Assembly (NCBI GenBank): GCA_047967505.1
Contig: CM106541.1
Direction: 5' to 3' (one strand)
DNA: 64,000 nt
DNA from: Dipteris shenzhenensis
Taxonomy: Eukaryota > Polypodiophyta > Polypodiopsida > Gleicheniales
Shown here: positions 20,197-31,559 of the stretch, piece after piece
Layout of the letters: the number at the start of each line of letters is the position of its first letter
Numbering within the stretch: position 1 is the stretch's first letter
Notes under the pieces: generated by a model
Database searches by the model: none
Seen by the model: the letters and a program-made list of their open reading frames with translations, nothing else
What the model was told of the DNA's origin: nothing
Made by a program: the position numbers and the translations under genes

Positions 20197-20745
20197 TTGC
20201 CCTCTCCTACTCCCATTGCTACTCCTTGCTCTGAAAACACTCGCACAAACACCACTCGCTCTGACTCTGCCACTACCATGAGTCCTCCTTACCCAGTCGA
20301 GGACCTGTCCTATCAAATCACGGCTGTTGGAGAGATAATAGAAGATAAAAAGGGCAAAGCAATGATGGCCACCATGAGGCGATTGATGAACCACCCCTTC
20401 AAGAGTGACATTGCTACTAATTGGCAGTATCAAGATGACCAAAAGAAGCAGGCGGTCATCGATGAATTGAAAGCAAAATACCCTAACCCCCCAAATTGGG
20501 AGTTCAATGAGAATTACATGCGAGAGTGCATGGGTTTGGTCTTAAAGCATCGTAGATCAACCTTGCGTACTTCCATCGCAAAGGGGAGGGCTAAACCCAA
20601 CTGGGCAAACAAAGCTGATTGGAAGTTTTTCAAGAAGCAGAACAGGGACCATCCCGAAATATTGGAGGGTCAAAGGAGAGCTACGAGGAGATGGATGGAC
20701 GCCCTAGGTACTTTACACTTTGGGTTTGGTCTTGAAGAATTGTAG
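20197..20745 (+). pseudogene. Unrecognised element protein, 3' part; resembles En/Spm-type plant transposase accessory domain
   Basis: A 182-codon frame without a clear ATG near its start; it looks like a continuation of the coding region above after a frame change. Blocks: VGEIIEDKKGKAMMATMRRL, NWQYQDDQKKQAVIDELKAK, a PPNWEFNENYMRECM segment, then RRSTLRTSIAKGRAKPNWA and WKFFKKQNRDHPEILEGQ. The alternation of W..., K...L..KY, RK.L and W..F.....EI..Q resembles the Ptta/En/Spm plant transposase pattern (Pfam PF03004 type). I hold this as a weak resemblance only. A 145-bp piece of it is duplicated downstream (20721-20864). Confidence 0.45.
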
Positions 20746-20864
20746 ATCAACCTTGCATACTTCCATCGCAAATGGGAGGGCTAAACCCAACTGGGCAAAC
20801 AAAGCTGATTGGAAGTTTTTCAAGAAGCAAAACAGGGACCATCTCGAAATGTTCGAGGGTCAAA
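20531..20864 (+). repeat. Internal direct duplication, 190-bp offset
   Basis: 20531-20675 is repeated at 20721-20864 with few changes, both starting TGGGTTTGGTCTT. It duplicates the last conserved block of the protein at 20197 and makes a second short frame (20720-20926). Confidence 0.9.
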
Positions 20865-20939
20865 AGGCTAGAGAGAACCACTATGGTGGTCCTCAACCAC
20901 TACGGTCCAGACCTCACTCTACTTAAGCCTCCACTATTA

Positions 20940-22050
20940 CATTTCATTTGACATTTTTGACTCCTTTCATTATTTTTTCTAGAACTAACTCCTTTTCCAT
21001 CTTTGACTCCCTTCACCATTTTCTCTCAACCTTCCTCCCTTGCACTCTTATTGCAACTTCTGTCCCCTCTCATAATGGATCCCCTTGGACACATGGAGCT
21101 CCAAAATGTGTCATCTGACTCCTCCATCTTTGCATAGTCTGAGAGGTGATCTTTCCTCCCCCAGCCTTGAAATTTTGACATACTAGAGCTCCTCACAGAA
21201 TCTTTCCTCCCCCAATCTTGAAATTGTGATATACAAGAGATTCTCACACAATCTTCAAAAGCCTGATTTGGATTCTCTCTCCAACTTTACCAAATTCCTA
21301 GATGAAGAGATCATGGAGGATACATTGTTTACCAAAGTCAAAAGATTAACATCAGTGAAAGCATGATTAAAAGGAGCTAGCCATTGCTGGAGGCGATTTG
21401 CAAGCACAAATTTTGGAAAAGTCATGGAAGAGAAAGTATATTTTAGCTTTATACCCCAATGCTTAGATTACTGCAAATGGTGGAGTCAAGGTTTCAAGCT
21501 TTCCAATAGATGTTAAGTATGAAGTAGTAGTAGAGAGATCGAGCAGGCGTATGTCCTCTTTCTCAAGGGCAATCTCTAGGAGCATGATGACTAACTTGAA
21601 GAATTGTAGGGATGGAAAATCCAAATTGTCATCTCAATCTTGGAGTTACTTTGCACCTTGGAGACTTCGCTCAAATCAATTTTTGAGAAATATGATAAGA
21701 AGATGACATTTTTACATATGAAATCCATGGATGTAGCAAAAATAGTGCTATGTGAGAGAATGCTTAGGGAGGTTGAAGAAGCCAAGGTGGAGAAGGCAAA
21801 AGTGAAGGCTTTGTAGGCAAGCTAAGGCCACTAAAAAATGGCCGATATGAAAAAGCTTACAAGAGAAGAAGTAGAGAAGCGCATCAAGCTGCTATATCAA
21901 CAAATTGATGAAGTCAGAATGGATGGGAACAATTGATATGTGCATTGCTTTGACCTAGACTCTTGCGAGTCAATAAGAAAGATTGGCATCAATCATAGAA
22001 GAATCAAGTAAATGCATGTACATGATATGCAATATAATTGTTATTTTCTT
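20940..22050 (+). other. Decayed sequence, possible coiled-coil coding remnant
   Basis: No intact gene. At 21670-21935 short plus-strand stretches read like a broken coiled-coil protein (MLREVEEAKVEKAKVKAL, stop, then a KLTREEVEKRIKLL piece). No family recognised. The region 20940-21300 has two similar TCTTTCCTCCCCCA-type words and nothing else clear. Confidence 0.3.
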
Positions 22051-22056
22051 GTTGTA

Positions 22057-22320
22057 TCAATGAGCACTTAAGATCTCATCTTGTTTTTGAAATGAGTAAT
22101 TTTTTGCAAAATCTATGACAGAGATAATAGTATCATTGGGAAAATTTGCATGGCACTTCTTTGGATAGACCACTTGATTCCACAGAGACCTTAGGCTACC
22201 ATACTTGGCCTCCCTTGCAACACATGATGAGGATCTGGGTGGCCTATAGACTGCACATTTATCTTTGAGACAAAGGCATCTATCTCCATGGAGCAATGCT
22301 CCAACATGACTAGACCTCAA
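22057..22320 (-). pseudogene. Remnant of DFA.NY/SDG/HGKG transposase-like gene
   Basis: The minus frame of 87 codons contains SHVGALLHGDRCLCLKDKC, then FPNDTIISVIDFAKNYSFQ and KQDEI. The IDFAKNY...QDEI block matches the first acidic block of a family known from many animal and some plant or algal genomes (usual form DFAENY...E.Q). A longer, separate copy lies at 54195-55700 on the plus strand, where the middle Cys-rich part missing here is present. This copy has lost everything downstream of the first block. No TSDs or termini seen. Confidence 0.5.
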
Positions 22321-22639
22321 GTTTCAAGTCTTGCTGGGCCAAGTCAAAGTCTATGTGTGTTTTACAACACACACTCTTGTCTTTGAGTTTCTTGCATACC
22401 AGGGCTTACAATGCTCAAAGCTCCTTCGCCTAATCACAAAATGTTAGGTTCTGAGACATAAACTTTAGATATAACTTTGTCTACTCGCCCAACATGCAAA
22501 AACTAAAATTTTAGCGAAACAAACACTCAAGTTTTTTGCACTACTATGAGGAAAACAAAAACAGGTATATGCAAAAATACAATCTAATCAAATTAAACGA
22601 ATCAAGCTACTAGATTACAAAAAAATTTCACTAGTAAAA

Positions 22640-23600
22640 AAACAAAACAATTTCAACCATCGGTCTGGTTTAGGACAATCACATAATTGGTGTCTAACTT
22701 GTATAAGCTAGGTGAAGCTAGGTGATATATTGTTGTTCCAACCATCGGGCTAGTTCAGGACAATCACATTAACTCCAAGCCAGATCGTGCATGACTCAAA
22801 CTAGCCCAAAAATTAGACAACTAAACTAATTTAACACTAGGAAACACAGTCATCAATTAGATAATAACAAGACTTAGTTTAGGACAATCACATTAACCAA
22901 TTGAATTATATATTGTTGTTCCAACCATCAGGATGGTTCTTGATGATCACAATCCAAGACAGCTCGTGTATGACCCAAACTAGACTAGAAATTAAACTAA
23001 ACTAATTTAACTCTACTAGTTAAATAAACTAACTTAACTACTAGGAAACACAACATTTCAACCACGGGCTAGTGGTTTAGCACAATTACATAAATCTTGT
23101 TTGACCTGAACTAGCTTGGTGATATATTGCATGATGTTCCCAACCACTAGGATGGTTTAGGACAATCCTCGGACAATCATATTAAGTCCAAGCCAGCCCT
23201 GTTTAGAAATTTGCCAGTATATGACTTGAACCACCCCAAAAGTTAAACTTACATAATTTAACTACTAGGTAACATAGCAATTTCAACCACTAGGCTAGTC
23301 ATCAATTATTTTTTATGCAAACAATATTTATGTTTATTTCTATTCAACCACACTGGGTTAGTATAATCACATAACTCTTGTTTGACTTGAACCAACTCGG
23401 TGATATATTGCATGATGTGTCAACCATCAGGTTGGTTTAGGATAAACACTAAGTCATATCTAGCTCGGTGTAGAAATAAACTGGTATATGACATAAACCA
23501 ACATGAAAATTAAACTTACCTAATTTAACCACTAAGAAACACCAATTTCAACCACCTGGCTGGTCATCAATCAGACAATAACAATATATTATCATTTATT
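22640..23600. repeat. Degenerate long-unit tandem repeat
   Basis: Four to five loose copies of a unit of roughly 180-270 bp. Each begins CAACCA(T/C)..GG(T/C)TGGTTTAGGACAATCAC and contains a CAAACTAGCCCAAAAATTA-like part and CTAGGAAACACA. They are diverged and contain no genes. Confidence 0.75.
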
Positions 23601-23634
23601 TTTATTGCAAAATAATATATTGTTCTGTTAGATA

Positions 23635-24357
23635 TCAATGCTCCACTCTCATGTAACTACGTGGGAACCAGCTAACTCTACTTGTAAGCCCCCCATATGA
23701 GGAGAAGGCATTTGAGTAGCTCGGTTATCCGGTAGGTCCTGGTTTGGACACCAGATGGGGGCCATGTGTGGCCTGATGGTTGGACGGCTTCAGATAGAGT
23801 TGGTACACCACCAACTAGGCTACATGCAAGTGCAGGAAGGCATCCCTTGACTGACCGCACTGAGGGTAGATGGAGCATTTCCCGGGGCAGCCCACTCTCA
23901 GGTTGCGGGGCCCGTTTGGAGCCTCAGATGATCTCGAATGGCTCTGGGCCGAACAGAAATCGTAGGTGAGTTGCTCTATTATGCGCACCAGTTCTATTGT
24001 ATGGTCGGTGGCCTATTTTAGGACCGACCCCCAGCCGACTGTTTTGGGTGGACGGGGTCAGCCACCCAATTGAGCCTAACCGACTATGACTGGTGGCTAT
24101 ATAAGAGCAAGCCCGTGAAGCCCATTTGATCACTGGCTACAACAACCCTAATTCCTTAGCATTCAGCCTCTGTCTTCTACTGTTTCTAGCACACCATCAA
24201 AGCTTCTTTCATAGCAGCGCACGGTTGGGAGGCAGCGCCATCTATTGTATCAGTTCTATAGTAATCAATTTTTTGATTCTCCATACTATCTTTTTTTCTC
24301 TCTTGTGTACAAGATCCTGTTATCTGTTGAGCACAGACGTTGTATTATTTTCTTACA
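23635..24357 (+). mobile_element. Ty1/copia LTR (5')
   Basis: Starts TGTTAGATATC and ends TTTTCTTACA directly before a primer binding site. A TATA box lies at about 24089 (GGCTATATAAGAGC). The 723-bp length is normal for copia. A matching 3' LTR is absent, because the element is cut off at 26731. Confidence 0.7.
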
Positions 24358-24370
24358 TGGTATTAGAGCC
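24358..24370 (+). promoter_or_regulatory. Primer binding site (initiator Met tRNA), first copy
   Basis: TGGTATTAGAGCC, complementary to the 3' end of plant initiator methionine tRNA apart from one base; it directly abuts the LTR end CA. Confidence 0.8.
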
Positions 24371-24414
24371 TGGACTCTAGCAAAAAGATTTGGTAGTGTG
24401 TTTCTGTTTCCGAG

Positions 24415-24946
24415 TGCAGGAAGGCATCCCATGACTGACCGCATTGAGGGTAGAGTAGATGGAGCATTTCCCGGGGCAGCCCACTCTCGGGTTACGGGGT
24501 CTGTTTGGAGCCTTAGATGATCCCGGATGGCTCTGGGCCGAATGGATACCGTAGGTGAGTTGCTCTATTTTGCGCATCGGTTCTATGGTGTGGTCAGTGG
24601 CCTATTTCGGGATCAACCCCTAGTCTACCATTTTGGGTGGACTGGGTCAGTCACCCAATTGGGTCTAATCGACTATGACTGGTGGCTATATAAGAGCAAG
24701 CCCATGAAGCCCATTTCATCACTGGCTACAACAATCCTGATTCCTTAGCATCCAGCCTCCGTCCTCTACTGTTTCCAGCTCGCCATCGAAGCTTCTTTCA
24801 CAGGAGCACACGGTTGGAAGGCAGCGCCATCTATTGTATCAATTCTATAGTAATCAAATTTTTGATTTTCCATACTCTCTGGTTTTCTCTCTTGCGTACG
24901 AGATCCTGTTATCTGTTGAGAACAGACGTATTATTATTTTCTTACA
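24415..24946 (+). repeat. Tandemly duplicated LTR 3' part, 584-bp period
   Basis: From TGCAGGAAGGCATCCC the sequence at 23831 is repeated from 24415, giving LTR(3' part)-PBS-LTR(3' part)-PBS. A TATATAAG box is present again at about 24688. The junction lies a few tens of bases after the first PBS, as from a template jump during reverse transcription or unequal recombination. Confidence 0.85.
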
Positions 24947-24959
24947 TGGTATCAGAGCC
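24947..24959 (+). promoter_or_regulatory. Primer binding site (initiator Met tRNA), second copy
   Basis: TGGTATCAGAGCC, the canonical copia PBS, 70 bp before the gag ATG. Confidence 0.85.
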
Positions 24960-25016
24960 TGGACTCTAGCAAGAAGATTTAGTAGTGTGTTTCTGTTTGC
25001 GAGCAGATTGTGAGAG

Positions 25017-26731
25017 ATGGCCCAGCCCGCAAGACTGCAAATCCCACTGTTCGACGAAAGCGAAAAGTTGGACGGCTCTAAATATCCACTCTGGAAGTTC
25101 AAGATGAAGACCATCCTAAGTGCATACGAGCTTTGGGACACTGCTATTGGGGTGGACGTGAGGCCGGTTGCGAGACTGGATCCAGCCAATGCAGGATAAC
25201 AGATAGTACCAACTGCGGATGAGATTCTCGCATGGACAAGAAGAAATGCAGATGCGATGTGTTATATTGTCTACAGTGTAAGTGATTCCATCATGGCATT
25301 AATTCAACATGTCACCACAGCGGAGGAGGCATGGACGATCTTGAAAAATCAGTACGAGACCATGAATCAGATGCGGATTCAGAATCTGGAGACTCAACTC
25401 GCGAATGAGAAATTGTCTGAGTCTAAAGTGACAGAGAAGTTCATCACCAGGGTGAAGAATCTGTGCGATCAGATAACTGCGAGTGGCATCACCATCACCA
25501 GTGAGAATCTAGCACGAAGGTGCATACGGATTCTCCCACCAAAGTATGATGGTCTTGTTATGGTACTGAATACACAGAATAGAAATCTGCCCCTCAACTT
25601 TGAGGATTTCAGCGCGATGCTTCTGGAGGAGGAGATGCATCAAAAGATGAGGACTAGAGAAGATTCGGCTTTTTGGATTGCATCAAAGAAAGGTAAGGGT
25701 AAGGACTCTGGTAACCCATCTTCTTCTGATGATAAAAAGAGAAAGAAGAAGATCAAGTGCTTCTATTGCAACAAGGCAGGGCACAAGTAGAATGAGTGCC
25801 GAAATAAGATTGTAGATGAGAAGAACGGAGTCAAGAAAGAGTCCAGCAATAGCACACAGGCAGTACGAATAGAGTTGTTCATCACAATTGAGGAGATTTG
25901 CATGGAGGCAGTTTTTTACCTACAGATGAACCGTGGATCATTGACAGTGGTGCATCGTGCCACATGACCAATCTGAAGGATTGGTATACCTCTCTATAGT
26001 CGGTAGGGAATGACATCATGGTAGCAGTCGGCAATGATGCAAAATGTCCAGCAAAAGAAAAAGGTACGACTGCTCTCAACAAGTGAGATGGAGTTGTAAA
26101 GCAGTTGTTCGATGTTCTTTATGTGCCAGATATCAAGAGGAACTTGTTGTCCATTTCTACAATCATGGATCGGGACCTCAAAGTTCAATTCGATAAGAAT
26201 GGTGCACAGATCCTGCATCTTCAAGGAAAGGTCATTGGTAGAGGTACACGGTGCAACAACATTTACGAACTCTCAGCTTTTAGTGCTCGAGCATATGTGA
26301 AGAACACTAAGCTGTGGTATGAGAGGTTTGGTCATCTAAACCTTAGTTCTTTGAAGGAGATGCATAAAAGTGGAATGATTGCAGACCTACCAGAAATTTT
26401 AGATCTGCCCGATGTATGTGAAGCTTGCATGATGGGCAAGCAGCATCAATAGCCCTTTCCTAAAGAGGCCATCAGGGCAAAGGCTCCTCTAGTGCTCGTT
26501 CACACGAACCTCTGAGGAAAGATGGAGACGGAAGCTTTGGGTGGTTCCTACTACTTCATGACGCTGACCGACGACTACAGTAGAAGGATATGGATATACT
26601 TCCTGAAGACGAAAGATGAGGCTTTCAGTAGGTTTAAGGAATGGCATGTAATGGTCGAGAAAGAATCGGGGAGGAAGGTGAAGAAGCTGAGATCGGACGA
26701 TGGTGGAGAGTTCACATCGACTGAATCATGA
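25017..26731 (+). pseudogene. Truncated Ty1/copia gag-protease-integrase
   Basis: Gag starts MAQPARLQIPLFDESEKLDG and holds the UBN2-like core (KYPLWKFKMK; EAWTILKNQYE). It ends in a zinc knuckle CFYCNKAGHK that is interrupted by TAG (25788) before its last Cys. Another stop, TAA, is at 25197. After a frame change near 25870-25915 come the protease PWIIDSGASCHMT, the GAG-pre-integrase block LWYERFGHLNLSSL and CEACMMGKQHQ, and the integrase core with LTDDYSRR and LRSDDGGEF. Stops at 25997, 26084, 26450 and 26513 sit where CAG, CGA, CAG and a Cys codon would be expected. Coding ends at 26729, before the integrase Glu; no reverse transcriptase follows. Dead element. Confidence 0.9.
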
Positions 26732-26869
26732 GTTTCCCCCTTTGGCGATTCACGCCAACAAAATTGGATGTACTGGTTGCCCTCAAGCATGTGCAATGTG
26801 ATCCAAATTGCTTTAAAATGCAAGTAGGCAAAAGGGCACACTATTGGGTTTGATGTTGTATATTATGAA

Positions 26870-27545
26870 ATGCAATGACCTTTGACATGCTTATGATCCA
26901 TATAGCAAGTATTGCATGGAGAAAGAACCAATACAAAATTGTAAAATAGAATTTATTAAAAGATTTTTGCACATGCATGAATTGCATATTTTCAAATTCT
27001 TCTATTCTATCTTGAGTCTAGAGACCACCATGCACTAGTTCCACTAGTGTATCTTCCATTTTTCAATTGGTTTTTGTTTTCAACAAATTAAAAAGAGTTA
27101 TGAGGTGTGTCCTTGAATGGGTGTGCATAATTTTAGAACAACATTGGAGGCCCTTTAAACCACAGTTAATGTTCTCAATTAGGTGTGTTATTTGGTTGAG
27201 GAGAAGCTTGGCATAATGAAGTTTTTAATGATTACTTGGTTACATGCATTTGCAGAACAAAATTTTGATGTTTTTGAATAGACCATTATATCCTATACTC
27301 TTCAAGATGCATGCTTCACATCAACACATCACTTGTAATGATTCAAAAATCTCATTCCAAATATTTATTCCATATTTTTTTGGTCTCATGTTAAAGTTAA
27401 TTTTTTAAACTATAACTTAAAGACCAAGTTTACCAAATTTCATTGAGCAATGCATAAGTTATGAGTTAGGCAATATACCTATATACAAAGAATGCCATGA
27501 ACCTCACCAAAAATGGCTACATTCAAGCAAACATTGACCCACTCG
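26870..27545. repeat. Diverged dispersed repeat, copy A
   Basis: Shares an ordered series of blocks with 28395-29080: GGAATTTATT...GCACATG.ATGAATT, GACCACCATGCACTA, ATTGGAG.C...TTAAA, GATGTTTTTGAA and ATAAGTTAT. Overall identity looks low. It may be an old LTR pair or an unclassified repeat. No genes. Confidence 0.5.
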
Positions 27546-27549
27546 ATGA

Positions 27550-28390
27550 ATCCTTGGGTGTAGAGTAAAGCTTTTGAGGACATGAGCCTATTAATCCCCC
27601 AAATGACCTAACACTATTGCCTCAAAACTATATTTTGTGTTATTCGTTTTGATGGCAATGCTCAAATGGGTGAATCTGCTTCCTTCAAGGCTAGCTCCTC
27701 AACAAGGAGGCATTTTTTCTAGCATTTTCTCTCCCCCTAAATTCATTGCAAAATGTATCTTTGATTGCCTTTTTGGATATTGTATCATTAATTTCCATGG
27801 CCTTCAACCTCCTCCTCGTACCTTGGTTGGGTATATCAACTTTCCCATCTCATAGCCTCTGTCTAGGTCTATGACAACCTATAACAAACTACATTGCACC
27901 ATGTGGTTCGTTAGTTTAAATAAAGAAAATGAAGGAATAAACATGACATTATTCTTGGTATTAGATGAGCTAGCTTGTGAAGAAAAATAAGGACTCGCCT
28001 AAAAGCTTCATGACGTGAATAAAAAATTGTGCACATTCCAACTTTCAAGAGAGCCTGAGGTGCATGCAACTCCATGGGGGCAAATTCCCTTGAGGAGCAA
28101 GAGAAAACAATTTTAAAAAAGAAGCAGAGAGGGGAGGAATCCGAGGTCACATATGCATGCAAATTGGATTATGGGAGAATGTTCGAGTGATAAGGTGATA
28201 GGGCAAGACACATGTGACATGCGCATGAGATGTATATTTAGTGAAAATTTTGAATGCAATAGTGAGAGTTGTCAAATTTTGCGAAAAACTGACAGTTGTG
28301 TTTTGCAACCTCTAGCTATACATGCCACCAACTTGTTCCCCTTAAAGGAAAACAAAGAGGCCCAATAGGTCTTGCTAGTAGGTTTGGATG
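27550..28390. other. No gene seen between the two diverged repeats
   Basis: Mixed-composition sequence. Short frames (27637-27855, 28153-28368) have no recognisable domain. It could be the interior of an element whose ends are the repeats at 26870 and 28395. Confidence 0.4.
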
Positions 28391-28394
28391 CTAT

Positions 28395-29080
28395 GACTTA
28401 AGAAATGGAACCACCTTTGGCATGCTTATGGGCTTCATTGCAAGATAGTGACTCAAGATAGTGACTCTAAAAGGAACCAATGAAAAATGATAAACAATGT
28501 GGAATTTATTCCAAAAGCATTGCACATGTATGAATTTAGCTTTTCCTATGGGTGAAGTAAGCTATAAGTTTTAAGACCACCATGCACTATCTCCAAAAGT
28601 TTGCAGTACATTTTTTCAAAAAGTTTGCCTTTTCAACCAATGAGAAAAAGTTATTGAGGTTTTCCTCAAAGGTATGCACACATTTGTAGCACAGTATTGG
28701 AGACATCCTAAATGATAGAAAAGGTTCTCGATTGGTTGCCTTATTTGGTTTTTTGGAAGCTTAGTAGTGCATTTTTAGATAAGAAGTAGCTTCCCTATAT
28801 GTGTAGTACAATTATTTGATGTTTTTGAAAATTTTTGGATATCCTATATAGTGCAAGCTACATGCTTCATAGGCATCATAGTTTAATGATCTCATTCAAC
28901 ATGCCAATTGTGTAATTTTTTGATCTCAAATTCAAGTTCAAAATGTGTGAATATGTTTATCACCAAGTTTGTCAAATTTCATTGCAAAATGCATAAGTTA
29001 TTAATAAAGAAAGTTAGCATACACAATATATACCCTAAACTTCACAAAAAAGGCTACACCCGGATGTTTGCAAGTGGTTG
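28395..29080. repeat. Diverged dispersed repeat, copy B
   Basis: Partner of 26870-27545 in the same orientation, about 1.5 kb away. The best-kept block is GACCACCATGCACTA near 28571. Confidence 0.5.
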
Positions 29081-29690
29081 AAGCATGTTCCTATGAATGA
29101 GGCACGAGTTATCTTTACAGCATTGACCCATATCACCAAGCATGCTATAATCTGACAGATGCATTTAGGCATAGATGATTATATCTTGGTCACATCTTTA
29201 GGCTAAAATGGAAGTAAACTTCAAGCTTCGTGATCCACTCCTCAAGCTCATTTGTTGAAGAGGTCAAGAGGGTAGAGGAGCAGAAAAGGGAATCTAGAGA
29301 AGGAATTTAGAAATTTGTGATAAGGTTAAGCGAGAATGAGGAAAGAGGTCAAAAGGGTAGAGGAGAAGAGAAGGGCATCCAAACACTCTATCTTTGCATT
29401 TGCCTATTCCATAATTGACTATGAGCTTATTGAGTAATAACTTGTCGAGCTTTTGGAGTGACACCTTGATGACTTTTACAGCATGCTAGAACACCCCCCC
29501 TAGGGTTGGGAAATTGGATGCAGATGGAAGGAAGACATTAGCATACAATGCCAGGTGAGCTATTGTTATGAAGTCATTGGTTAAGATTTGACTGGTGAAG
29601 AAGTGGGGGAGGGACTTGGGTACCTTGATCACCCTCAAATGACAATCTGCGATAGTAGCAAAATGATAACAGGGAACCATTTGATGGTGA

Positions 29691-30379
29691 TGTGAAGGAC
29701 CACACTCCTTCCCTTAGGTGGAAGTCTTAGGCCCATGTTCCTCCCCTTAGGTGGAATTCTCAGGTGGAAGCCTTAGGGAGAAATAACTTAGGCTAAGTTC
29801 ACACCACCCATTGGCCATACTCCAAAAGGTGGTGTGAAGGGTTGCCATCCTAATTGGTCTAATAGCAAGGACATGCCTAAACATTAACACAAAAGATTTA
29901 TATGCAGCCTATAAAGGACTCCATGGCCAACTCCTCCAATGGCTACACCAATCACGTGTTGGTGACATAAATATGTGGCTTGATGACCGTTGGGTGGTGT
30001 GAACCATGACACTAAAGGCCATCATGTTAAGAAATGTTGATAATTGAATCCAATACCACATTGGGCTGTGAGCACTTGAGTGGAGTGGCTATCTAGGGTT
30101 TCAGTAATGTGCTAGGCTTGTGACACATCTAGGTGCTATGTGGCAAGCAATTGTAAATACCTCCTTTCATGTGAGATGCTTGGATGTGGTATTCTTAGAG
30201 TATGCTTAGTGAAGGACACGTGGACTTCTCCATTTGCCTATTTAAGATCTTGTACATGAGTGTGTGAGACATCTACTTGACTTGTATTCTCTTTGTGAAG
30301 AATAGAAACAATGTGTTGCTTTGCAATATCTTGTCTCTGATCTTGCTTGAGTTTTGGCTTGGTCCTCTCAATTTTAACA
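29691..30379 (+). mobile_element. LTR with primer binding site, no coding interior
   Basis: Begins TGTGAAGGACCACAC and ends TTTTAACA directly before TGGTATTAGAGC (30380-30391), the copia-type initiator Met tRNA site. A TATTTAAG box lies near 30239 and a CTATAAAGG near 29908. No gag frame follows, so only the 5' end of an element remains. It differs in sequence from the LTR at 23635. Confidence 0.6.
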
Positions 30380-30763
30380 TGGTATTAGAGCATCTTTCCT
30401 AGATTGAGGGCTAGGCTAGTCACAGGAGAGAAAAAGAGAGAGAGAGAGAGAGTGTGTCCTCTTCATCTCTTACTCATACTTTTTGAATGGAGGAACGTTG
30501 TCTTTTTGTGAAAGTAGCCTTTAGAACTGTGTCCCTTGTAGTATTAATCTATTCTATTTTACGTCTTTCTTTTCCTTTGATAGGTTGCACCAACGTGGTT
30601 GTGGCTCATCCTTCCTCTTCTTCTATCTTTTGTATTTCTTTAGTATGCAATGGTTGTGTTGCTTCTTCATTTTTTTATTCAAATGCAGCATTTGCTTCTA
30701 TTTCTATCTCAAAGAGTTTGCGTGCACACCCTTGATGTGGGGCTCCTTGTCTAGGCTTCTTTT

Positions 30764-30907
30764 GAGCCAAACTAGGAGCTCTCTCATCTTGCTTATGTCC
30801 TCTTTGTTTATGAACCAAACTAGCATCCATATGATCGTTCTTGTGCCCTCTCTATTTTTGAACCAAACTAGCATTTTTCTCATCCTGCTTGTGCCCTCCC
30901 TGCTCTT
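30764..30907. repeat. 48-bp minisatellite, three copies
   Basis: Units start GAGCCAAACTAG/GAACCAAACTAG at 30764, 30812 and 30860, each with CTTGTGCCCTC-like sequence. It makes a repetitive frame on both strands. Confidence 0.85.
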
Positions 30908-31136
30908 GACTGAATTCATGGTCTATCTTTGCCGTTCCATTTAGAATCTGTTTGAAAAAAAAGAATGAAATACAGCTAAGGAGCAAAAGAAAAAAGAGGA
31001 AAAGGATAAGAAGAAGAAGAGAGAATGTTGTCTCTATGCCAACATGGACTTAGGTAGAATAGAATGTGTGTGTAGAGTAGCGGCAAAGCTTTGCTTGTAC
31101 TTGCATAAGGCTAGAAATAATCCCTGTTAGAAATCC

Positions 31137-31380
31137 AACTTGCAAGTTCTACATGCAAGTTCTACATACGATTCCTACATGCAAGTTCTGCATGCAACTC
31201 CTACATGCAACTCCTACATGCGAGTTCTACATGCGAGTTCTACATGCAACTCCTACATGCGAGTTCTACATGCAACTCCTACATGAAACTCCTACATGCG
31301 AGTTCTACATGCAACTCCTACATGCGAGTTCTACATGCAACTCCTACATGCAACTCCTACATGCGAGTTCTACATGTAGA
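31137..31380. repeat. 13-bp minisatellite with two alternating unit types
   Basis: About 18 units of CTACATGCGAGTT and CTACATGCAACTC. The two types differ by GAGTT versus AACTC, which are reverse complements of each other. The array lies upstream of the LTR TATA box. Confidence 0.9.
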
Positions 31381-31559
31381 GAGAGAATGTCTTACAATTC
31401 CTAGATGCAGAGAGAGAAGCTCTCCAACTTGTATAAATACCCCTTAATGGAATGAAGCCCACACTCTTTGGGGCATTGTGTTGAGTTCTACTTTGGTATT
31501 CCAAGCAATTGTCTCAAGTGTCCATGCTTCCTTGCACTCCACGTCGAAAAGCATGTCCT

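Larger units (their letters stand above)
18000..20930 (+). mobile_element. Unclassified two-copy element, copy 1
   Basis: Parts in order: a leader with a splice donor (AAGAAGGTGAGT near 18179), a splice acceptor-like word TCCTTGTTTGTAGGC (near 18384-18398), a long pyrimidine tract, a T-run followed by GTGTTTGTGTC, then a coding region starting MGSRRMSDEY. Copy 2 lies inverted at 51110-52700 and shares the acceptor region, the tract, the T-run and the start of the coding region. I could not find terminal repeats, so boundaries are approximate and the class is unknown. Confidence 0.55.

Noticed and set aside
24358-24960. Possible tRNA gene from the TGGTATCAGAGCC words
   Set aside because: Only the 3'-end complement of initiator Met tRNA is present, without cloverleaf sequence; it is a primer binding site.
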